Below, one piece after another: positions 58,378 through 64,000 of a stretch of DNA of 64,000 nt. The stretch comes from DAOLCO01 sp964612555 (GTDB lineage Bacteria; Bdellovibrionota_C; UBA2361; SZUA-149; DAOLCO01), in contig CAZTBW010000002.1 in NCBI GenBank assembly GCA_964612555.1, positions 186,001 to 250,000 on the forward strand, given 5' to 3'. A program made the translations under genes and the position numbers. The stretch's first letter is position 1; the number at the start of each line of letters is the position of its first letter. A model generated the notes under the pieces. That model was not told the origin of the DNA. It did not search any database and worked only from the letters and a program-made list of their open reading frames with translations.

Positions 58378-59556
58378 ATGGATATTGAAAAAGAATATTT
58401 TGAAAGTTTTCCCGATCCCTGGAAGAAGGTGCTTTCTTTTTTAACTCGTGTTTTTGCATGGGCATTTTTCTTTGCTCTGATATATCTTTTCAGATCTTTT
58501 TCCTTGCTTGTATTTTTGACATTCGTGTTTTCTTACATTCAGGCGCATGGGGTGCAGATACTTGAACGCTGGATACCCCGAAGGTCTTACGTGGTCAGTC
58601 TGGTTGCTTTACTTTTCCTGGGGGTGCTTGTCGGGATTGGCAGTTTTTTAATTCCTCAGGTTATATCTCAGGCTGAATTATTTGCTGATAATTTTCGGGA
58701 TTACATAAAGAAAGTTGATACCCAGATTATTGCTTTGTCTGAAACATTTCCCTCGCTTCAGGTTATCATTCCGGAAGTAAAAGACGGTACCCCGCTCTCT
58801 GAACCTTCTGGTGGAGCATACTCGGCTCATTCCGATCTTAGTACATCTTTAACAGTTACCGTTATCAGTCAGTTACTTGGTTTTGAAGTGGTGCAGGGTG
58901 AAATGCTTGATGTAAGACAATTTACCGAGCTTTTAAAGAATATCGGAAAACCTTTACTTGGAGCCTCTTCTTCTTTTTTCCTTGCGCTTCTTTTTTCTTT
59001 CTTGATCGTTTTAGACCTTCCCCGATTGACACGAAGTGTGAAATCCTTGCAGTACACCCGAATCGGGTTTATCTATGAAGAAGTTGCGGATAGTCTTCTC
59101 AGTTTTGGGCGGACGCTTGGGCACGCACTTGAGGCGCAGTTGTTTATTGCTATTCTTAATACGATTCTGACGGCGATTGCTATTTATATTTTTGGTATAG
59201 GGGAAAAGGTTGCGTTTCTTTCCCTGATTGTGTTTTTGTGCAGTTTTATTCCCGTAGCCGGTGTGTTTATCAGTTCAGTTCCTATCTGTTTGATTGTGCT
59301 TGAGCAGATGGGAGTGGAAGGGATTGTACTTATGGCGTTTGTGATCTGGGGGATTCATCTGCTTGAGGCGTATGTTCTGAATCCGAAAATTTTCGGGAAT
59401 CGTTTACATATCAATCCGGTGCTGGTCTTGATTATTCTTACTATCGGTGGAAAGCTTTTTGGCATCTGGGGGCTTCTTTTGGGAGTGCCGGTCTGTACCT
59501 ATATTTTTACCGACGCAATACGCTTTAAAACTCCTGAAGTGATCGAGGAAGCCTAG
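58378..59556 (+). CDS. AI-2E family transporter (PerM-like)
   Basis: Inner-membrane protein of a family first linked to autoinducer-2 export, with ion antiport shown for other members. 392 residues with seven or eight membrane segments, a soluble segment near 100-165, and the C-terminal family part IFGNRLHINPVLVLIILTIG and LLLGVPVCTYIFTDAIRF. ATG 58378 is chosen; the same ATGGATATTGAA phrase occurs 16 bases earlier, a small duplication. Follows uppP by about 58 bases. Confidence 0.9.
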   Translation: MDIEKEYFESFPDPWKKVLSFLTRVFAWAFFFALIYLFRSFSLLVFLTFVFSYIQAHGVQILERWIPRRSYVVSLVALLFLGVLVGIGSFLIPQVISQAELFADNFRDYIKKVDTQIIALSETFPSLQVIIPEVKDGTPLSEPSGGAYSAHSDLSTSLTVTVISQLLGFEVVQGEMLDVRQFTELLKNIGKPLLGASSSFFLALLFSFLIVLDLPRLTRSVKSLQYTRIGFIYEEVADSLLSFGRTLGHALEAQLFIAILNTILTAIAIYIFGIGEKVAFLSLIVFLCSFIPVAGVFISSVPICLIVLEQMGVEGIVLMAFVIWGIHLLEAYVLNPKIFGNRLHINPVLVLIILTIGGKLFGIWGLLLGVPVCTYIFTDAIRFKTPEVIEEA

Positions 59557-59577
59557 CGTATAAACGGGATACTTTCT

Positions 59578-60084
59578 TTGAATAAAAGAACATTATTTTT
59601 ATTTGGACTTGCGGGTGTTGGGAAGTCCTGTCTTGCAAAGTATGTTGCGGATAATTTCGGATATTATCTTTACGAGGGTGATGAGGACATCACCCCGGCA
59701 ATGCGCTCTGCAATTGCCGGGAATCGTGATTTTACAGATCAGATGCGGGATGAATTTTTTGAGCAGATGACAGAAAAAATTCTTATGCTGCAAAAAGAAC
59801 ATGAGTATATCGTGGTTGCTCAAGGGCTATACAAGAACAAGCATAGGAGATTTCTACTTGAGAAAATTTCCTCTCTTGAGCTGCTCTGGGTGACTGCATC
59901 TGATGCGGTAATCAGTCAGAGGCTTTTAAAGAGGGATGGTGTTTCGGTGAGCCCTGAGTATGCAGAAATTATTAAAAAGAATTTTGAACTGCCTGATATT
60001 GAAGTTCAAAAAGTGCATAATGAAGGGGAGTTGAGAGAGGTTGTGCTGATAATGGAAGATACTATGGGGCTTCTACGTGTATGA
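59578..60084 (+). CDS. P-loop kinase (gluconate/shikimate kinase-like AAA_33)
   Basis: 168 residues, TTG start. Seen: Walker A GLAGVGKSCLAKYVA at residues 9-23, a DED acidic motif after strand 2 (YEGDEDITPAM), IVVAQGLYKNKHRRFLLEKI, and lid arginines SQRLLKRDG. Fits small-molecule kinases such as gluconate or shikimate kinase; the substrate cannot be told. The end overlaps the panC start by 4 bases (ATGA), so the two are coupled. Confidence 0.85.
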   Translation: MNKRTLFLFGLAGVGKSCLAKYVADNFGYYLYEGDEDITPAMRSAIAGNRDFTDQMRDEFFEQMTEKILMLQKEHEYIVVAQGLYKNKHRRFLLEKISSLELLWVTASDAVISQRLLKRDGVSVSPEYAEIIKKNFELPDIEVQKVHNEGELREVVLIMEDTMGLLRV

Positions 60085-60929
60085 AAATATTTGATTCCCT
60101 TAAAGACTTGCGAGCTGAATTAAAGGGGAGTGATGCTTCTCTTGCGCTTGTTCCCACTATGGGGGCTTTACATGAGGGGCATCTTTCGCTTGTTGATCTT
60201 GCAAGGAAGCACGCCAGGCGGGTTGGAGTATCAATTTTTGTAAATCCCATGCAGTTTAATAATACGAGTGATCTTGAACACTACCCAAGAGACCTTGAGA
60301 AAGATGTTTCTCTGCTTGAAAGTCGAAACGTGGATTACCTTTTTACGCCGACAGTAGATCAGCTGTATGGGGTATATAATGGGACGAAAGTTATTCCTTC
60401 AAAGCTTGGTGCAGTGATGGAAGGTCCGAATCGACCGGGACATTTTGAAGGGGTTTGTACTGTGGTTTCGATTTTGTTTAATATTTATAAGCCGGAGTAC
60501 GCTGTGTTTGGAGAAAAAGATTTTCAGCAGCTTCGTGTTATTGAAGATATGGTGTCTGATCTTTCAATGGATATTAAAATTATCCGAGGAGAAACATCAA
60601 GGGAGAGGCATGGGCTTGCAAGGAGTTCAAGAAATGAGCGTTTAACGCCTGATGAAAGAGAAAAGGCGAGTTGTATTTATGAAGCATTACTGACTGCTCG
60701 TGAGATGGTACGTTCAGGGACAAAGGCTGGGGATGAAATTATTGGGAGGTCCATGGAAGTCCTTGCAGTAGTGCCTGAGCTCACTCTTGAATACCTCAGC
60801 ATCCATCGTGAAGATACTCTGGAGGAGCTTTCTGTTATTGACCCATCAGTAAGAAGTAGAATCTTTTTTGCCGGATACTTTGCCGGGGATTTTGGAAGGG
60901 TGCGCCTGATCGATAACATGGTGCTGTAA
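60081..60929 (+). CDS. panC: Pantothenate synthetase
   Basis: Joins pantoate and beta-alanine with ATP to form pantothenate, the coenzyme A precursor. 282 residues, normal. Seen: VPTMGALHEGHLSLVDLA with the HIGH-like motif, SIFVNPMQFN, YPRDLEKDVSLLE, RPGHFEGVCTVVSILFNI, AVFGEKDFQQL and SSRNERLTPDEREKA. Coupled to the upstream P-loop kinase gene. Confidence 0.97.
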   Translation: MKIFDSLKDLRAELKGSDASLALVPTMGALHEGHLSLVDLARKHARRVGVSIFVNPMQFNNTSDLEHYPRDLEKDVSLLESRNVDYLFTPTVDQLYGVYNGTKVIPSKLGAVMEGPNRPGHFEGVCTVVSILFNIYKPEYAVFGEKDFQQLRVIEDMVSDLSMDIKIIRGETSRERHGLARSSRNERLTPDEREKASCIYEALLTAREMVRSGTKAGDEIIGRSMEVLAVVPELTLEYLSIHREDTLEELSVIDPSVRSRIFFAGYFAGDFGRVRLIDNMVL

Positions 60930-61018
60930 GAGAATGGCTCAGTCCTAATTTTTTTCTATCTTAAATAAATTATTTTTGATAGGTAAATGCTTACTGTATT
61001 ATTTTTATGTTTATTCTT

Positions 61019-61030
61019 CATGGATGAGGA
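61019..61030 (+). promoter_or_regulatory. GGA pair in the csrA leader, possible autoregulation
   Basis: CATGGATGAGGA stands just before the csrA ATG; it contains GGATGAG, shared with the flagellin and motA leaders, and a second GGA in the ribosome site. CsrA is known to control its own mRNA in several species. Short match, so moderate support only. Confidence 0.35.
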
Positions 61031-61036
61031 CTATTT

Positions 61037-61342
61037 ATGCTTGTTTTAACTAGGAAACCGGGGCAGAGTGTTTATATAGGTAGTGATATCAAGGTTACTT
61101 TACATGGAATCAGGGGGAACCAGGTGCGCTTAGGTATTGATGCTCCGGGCAATGTAAGGATTTATCGGGAAGAGATTTTTAATCAGATTCTTGAAGAGAA
61201 CCAGTCTGCTGCGTCCGAGTTGCCACCTGATCTGAGTCAGGTTGCGAAGGTGTGGGCTGATGGAAGGAACAAGGCACTTACCGAGCTTGCAAAGCATAAA
61301 AATAAGAAAAGAAGTTCTGATGATTTTGACGATGAGGAGTAA
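61037..61342 (+). CDS. csrA: Carbon storage/translation regulator CsrA, C-terminally extended
   Basis: Dimeric RNA-binding protein that binds GGA motifs in mRNA leaders. 101 residues against the usual 60-75. RNA-binding residues Leu4, Arg6 and Arg44 are present (MLVLTRKPGQSVYIG, VRIYREEIFNQI), with Ile42 replacing the usual Val. The extra 45 residues are Lys-rich then acidic (KHKNKKRSSDDFDDEE). A C-terminal extension beyond the core is common in lineages where FliW acts as a non-competitive antagonist, which fits the next gene being fliW. Gap to fliW is 18 bases. Confidence 0.96.
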   Translation: MLVLTRKPGQSVYIGSDIKVTLHGIRGNQVRLGIDAPGNVRIYREEIFNQILEENQSAASELPPDLSQVAKVWADGRNKALTELAKHKNKKRSSDDFDDEE

Positions 61343-61360
61343 TTAAAAGAATAGCAGTCT

Positions 61361-61846
61361 ATGTCAGATAAAATGCAAAAAATTTCAACATCACGTTTTG
61401 GGGAACTTGAAGTTCCGGAAGCATCTATAATGCAGATCATAGGTGGGGTTCTCGGTTTTCCTGATGAATCAATGTTTGTGCTTCTGGAGTACAGTCCTCC
61501 TTTTTCATGGCTCCAGAGTGTGGAAAATCCCGAGCTTGCCTTTGTTGTGGTGAATGCCGCCGAGTTTGGTGATGAGTATGTTGTGCCCCTCCCCATTGGT
61601 GACCATGAAATAGGTCTTAATAAAGATGATGAAGTGGCGATTATGAACCTGGTAACGGTTCGACCTGACCCTTCAATGACAACGGTAAATCTTAAAGCTC
61701 CAATCATTGTGTGTCTTCGTACGATGAAGGGAAGGCAGTTCATACTTGATGATGAAAGATACCCGATCAGACTACCCCTGTGGGGCGCTTCGGATGCAAG
61801 TGCTTCCCCCGCAGAAGGTGGAACCAAGCCGGAAGGCGGTAAATAA
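61361..61846 (+). CDS. fliW: Flagellar assembly factor FliW, CsrA antagonist
   Basis: Binds either flagellin or CsrA, so that flagellin export frees CsrA-repressed mRNA. 161 residues. Seen: TSRFGELEVPEASIMQIIGG and GVLGFPDE, FSWLQSVENPELAFVVVNA, and VRPDPSMTTVNLKAPIIV. The last 20 residues (Ala/Ser/Gly-rich) lie in sequence that is partly repeated 70 bases downstream. In operon with csrA; two flagellin genes are in the same window. Confidence 0.96.
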   Translation: MSDKMQKISTSRFGELEVPEASIMQIIGGVLGFPDESMFVLLEYSPPFSWLQSVENPELAFVVVNAAEFGDEYVVPLPIGDHEIGLNKDDEVAIMNLVTVRPDPSMTTVNLKAPIIVCLRTMKGRQFILDDERYPIRLPLWGASDASASPAEGGTKPEGGK

Positions 61847-62056
61847 AGATCTGTAGGGGCAGGGCTTGCCCCTGCCCGCATAAGAAGATGTTACAGAGCC
61901 AGAAGGCAACAAATAAACAGATATTTCAGTCTTACTTTGTAAAGCTCTGTAATTACAGAATATCTTCTCCTATCCCCCCTGTTTTTTTGTCGTTTTGTTT
62001 TTTAACAAACCTGCCGACTTATCTAGGCGAATAATTGTTTTATTGTAATTTATATT
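61847..62056. other. Intergenic region after fliW
   Basis: Contains the third GTAGGGGC-type hairpin, flanked by an imperfect direct repeat: AGCCGGAAGGCGGTAAATAA at 61830-61849, which includes the fliW stop, and AGCCAGAAGGCAACAAATAA near 61898-61917. The rest is T-rich with no recognised signal. Confidence 0.5.
61852..61879. repeat. Small GTAGGGGC-type hairpin repeat, copy 3
   Basis: TGTAGGGGCAGGGCTTGCCC followed by CTGCCCGC; stem GGGGCA/TGCCCC. Same family as the copies near 7130 and 7337. May serve as the csrA-fliW terminator hairpin, although no T-run follows. Confidence 0.6.
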
Positions 62057-62068
62057 GTGTCACTCAGT

Positions 62069-63817
62069 ATGCAGAAGCGGTGCTACATTTTATTGTTATT
62101 TTCTTTTTTGTATCTATGCACAAGTGGGGTGGTGTATGCAGCACCGCCTGTCGTAGCACCAAAATCTTCAGTAGATCGGGATATTGTTCCTTTCTTTAAA
62201 GAAGCGCTTACTGCCATATCAAAAGGAGAGATCGCTAAAGCATCTGAGGCGCTTGTTAAAGTGCGTATGCATGCCTCCTCGCAGGGCTTTAAGGATATAC
62301 CTGAATTCTCATTGGATCTGATTCGCAGAGCAAGAGATACTAATGTTTCGCATGAGATGAAAAAATTACTTTATGATCATGCAGAACGGTTATCACCTGA
62401 TCATCCGGGCGTTCTTCTATCACTTGCTACCGCCCATAAAGAGCTCGGTTTTAAAAGTTCCTTCAAATATTTTAATAAAAGTATTTCAAATATGAAGGAT
62501 TATCCGGTTACTTTGGCATCTACCCTTGCAAGATTATTTGTCATGGGGGTATGTGCCTTGTGTATTACAATCTTTCTTGTGACTTTTCTTTTTTTAGTGA
62601 GTACTTCAGGTGAGATATATGTCGCAATAGCAACCATGTTTTCAAAAAAAACAAGAGGCTATCTTGCTTTGGTACTTTTCCCGCTTTTTGTGCTCCTGCC
62701 GCTCGTATTTCCTTTTCTTTTTACTCTTTGTGTATGGGCTGTTTTCATGCCTCTCTTGTTAAAACGTCTACAGTGGATATCCTTTTTTACAGGCGGTCTG
62801 GTGCTTTCCTTTGTATATGGGGTGCCATTTGCTTCTGAGGTGATGACGTTATCCGAGCTGAAAATAAGTAAGGCACTGGAAAGTGTTACCAATAAAAATT
62901 ATATGCCTCGGGTGCAGGACTATCTCGATCAGGTAGCTGAGCAGGAAGCAGGAAGCCCAATGTATCCCGTTTTTAGAGGAAAGCTTCAGCAGGAGCGAGG
63001 TGATCTGGAAGCAGCCCGTGCGTCTTACGAATCCGCAATGCTTTTACCAAACCCGTCTCCCGCAATAGCATACGTGGTGCAGCATAATTTAGGTGTCTAT
63101 GCCTTTCAAAAGGGAGATTTTCAAAAAGCATATAGCGAGTGGGAAAAACTCTATGCTGCCGGTTGGAGAGAATTTGAACTTGTTTATAATCTTTCTATCG
63201 TTTCACTTTCCCTGTTTAAAAAAGAACACTACGAAACGTATTATGAGCTACTACTGAAGAAATATCCGGGAGAGGTTGAAAAAGTATTTGAAGAACAGGG
63301 AGAAACACCGGCACCACTTCTGGGGCAACTCCCGAGAAGCTTTTTTATTGATGTGTATAAAGATAAAATGTTCTCTTCTCATTCAAAAAAGATCACTTTG
63401 TCCGTAATGAGTTCTTCTTTGCTGATACCGGAGATTGGCGGTTTTTTTGATGCCCGGGTTTATGTGGTACTTTCATGTGTCCTGTTTCTGGTGTGGATAT
63501 ATCAGAGTATGCCGGGGCGTGTTTCATATCGTTATCGGGGTAGCCTTGTTACTCAAAGAGTTTTCTTTTCGATGAAACAGAACGGAATATGGAAATTATT
63601 TCCGTTTGGCTGGTGTCTTGTTGAAGGAAAAGAACTTTTCTTTCTTGTATCGGGAAGTACTTTAATCTTTTTGGTGATGGTAGCGTTTGGGGTGCCTTTC
63701 TCTATAGCGTATGAATCGGTAAGTGGTGGTATCATGTTTCTGGTTTTGCCTGCGCTCCTTCTCCTTCTTGTGTCTGTGGCGCCCTGGAAAGGTGCCTATA
63801 TACAGAGGATTAATTAG
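62069..63817 (+). CDS. TPR-containing multi-pass membrane protein, unknown
   Basis: 582 residues from ATG 62069 (GTG 62057 also open). Signal-like start CYILLLFSFLYLCTSGVVYA, a periplasmic-looking helical domain with TPR-like units (about 30-140), a block of four membrane segments (about 150-265: GVCALCITIFLVTFLFLVST, LVLFPLFVLLPLVFPFLFTL), TPR units around 300-390 (AARASYESAMLLPNPSPAIA, NLGVYAFQKGDFQKAYSEW), and two or three more membrane segments at the end. Not recognised. It is 2 bases from the following DUF4388-like gene, so they are probably coupled. Confidence 0.75.
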   Translation: MQKRCYILLLFSFLYLCTSGVVYAAPPVVAPKSSVDRDIVPFFKEALTAISKGEIAKASEALVKVRMHASSQGFKDIPEFSLDLIRRARDTNVSHEMKKLLYDHAERLSPDHPGVLLSLATAHKELGFKSSFKYFNKSISNMKDYPVTLASTLARLFVMGVCALCITIFLVTFLFLVSTSGEIYVAIATMFSKKTRGYLALVLFPLFVLLPLVFPFLFTLCVWAVFMPLLLKRLQWISFFTGGLVLSFVYGVPFASEVMTLSELKISKALESVTNKNYMPRVQDYLDQVAEQEAGSPMYPVFRGKLQQERGDLEAARASYESAMLLPNPSPAIAYVVQHNLGVYAFQKGDFQKAYSEWEKLYAAGWREFELVYNLSIVSLSLFKKEHYETYYELLLKKYPGEVEKVFEEQGETPAPLLGQLPRSFFIDVYKDKMFSSHSKKITLSVMSSSLLIPEIGGFFDARVYVVLSCVLFLVWIYQSMPGRVSYRYRGSLVTQRVFFSMKQNGIWKLFPFGWCLVEGKELFFLVSGSTLIFLVMVAFGVPFSIAYESVSGGIMFLVLPALLLLLVSVAPWKGAYIQRIN

Positions 63818-63818
63818 T

Positions 63819-64000
63819 ATGGAAACGCTATTTGAAGAAAAAGAATCACTTCCAATTGCGGCACTTCCCAATTTTTTAAGAGGAATATCTCAATTCGGGA
63901 AATCCGGAATATTGTATTTTGATACTGTCAGGAGAGGAGGTAACATTTCTTTTTTTGAAGGACGGATAATGGCAGTGCACTTGTCCACTACCAGCATTGT
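63819..64000 (+). CDS. DUF4388 (PATAN)-like protein, 3' truncated by window edge
   Basis: Sixty codons visible from ATG 63819, with AGAGGA 9 bases upstream. SLPIAALPNFLRGISQFGKS then GILYFDTVRRGGNISFFEGR follows the DUF4388 pattern (helix, small residues, G-x-L-x-F strand, then xIxFxxGxI). Such domains occur in signalling and gliding or motility regulators. The remainder is outside the window. Coupled to the TPR membrane protein. Confidence 0.7.
   Translation, partial: METLFEEKESLPIAALPNFLRGISQFGKSGILYFDTVRRGGNISFFEGRIMAVHLSTTSI

Noticed and set aside
1..64000. tRNA or rRNA genes
   Set aside because: I looked for T-loop (GGTTCGANTCC) and rRNA signatures and saw none; a dedicated RNA scan could still find a short gene.

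Overview
The window looks like chromosomal DNA of a flagellated, diderm (Gram-negative) bacterium of moderate G+C (judged by eye, not counted). Outer-membrane lipid asymmetry (MlaA), a type II secretion pseudopilin, lipoproteins and an LpxR-free but typical envelope gene set argue for two membranes. MotAB, two flagellins and a csrA-fliW pair argue for motility under the CsrA/FliW switch. The mixture (PdxS/PdxT route to PLP, Gld-type ABC exporter with DUF4340 partner, a DUF4388-like protein, topoisomerase IV in the order parC-parE) would suit a deltaproteobacterial-grade or candidate-phylum lineage, but I cannot assign a taxon from sequence reading alone.

Layout. 0-3.4 kb: 3' two-thirds of metH, a small membrane protein, and a gene-free structured stretch. 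3.4-7.1 kb: gltA diverging from motA-motB. 7.1-7.4 kb: a cluster of palindromic repeats. 7.4-13.8 kb: parC-parE, a DUF4143-type ATPase and hslO. 13.8-19.8 kb (mostly minus strand): yebC, an FG-GAP repeat secreted protein, an M20 peptidase, rppH, pdxT and pdxS. 20-25.2 kb: a four-gene Gld-like ABC export locus plus folK. 25.2-28 kb: a tandem duplication of an unrecognised protein together with its promoter, leader and terminator. 28-39 kb: hypothetical protein, mlaA, ilvE-like aminotransferase, a sugar-phosphate transferase, NYN-like protein, lemA-M48 protease, CBS protein, an L,D-transpeptidase-like protein lacking its cysteine, a lytic transglycosylase and ispF. 39-45.3 kb: two flagellin genes flanking another DUF4143 ATPase. 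45.3-53.3 kb (minus): lone gspK, a small secreted protein, menA with a partner, and an isolated VirD4/DotL-like coupling ATPase with a large membrane partner. 53.7-59.6 kb: PDH E2, a fused LipB-LipA, DedA, UppP, AI-2E-type transporter. 59.6-64 kb: P-loop kinase, panC, csrA, fliW, a TPR membrane protein and the start of a DUF4388-like protein.

The most striking content is the motility set. Both flagellins carry, in place of the usual variable D2/D3 region, about 400 residues made of seven PD40/TolB-like repeats, i.e. a predicted complete seven-bladed beta-propeller displayed on the filament surface. Their leaders share a sigma-28-like promoter (same 12-nt spacing as one in front of motA) and repeated sites very close to the CsrA binding consensus, while csrA and fliW lie in the same window. 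This predicts a sigma-28 plus CsrA/FliW circuit controlling decorated filaments.

A second theme is a family of five long palindromes (arms of 27-33 bp, perfect or with one mismatch) whose arms differ from copy to copy yet stay complementary within each copy. One sits inside the leader of the second flagellin, one supplies the only start codon I can find for gspK, and one begins inside the ispF stop codon.
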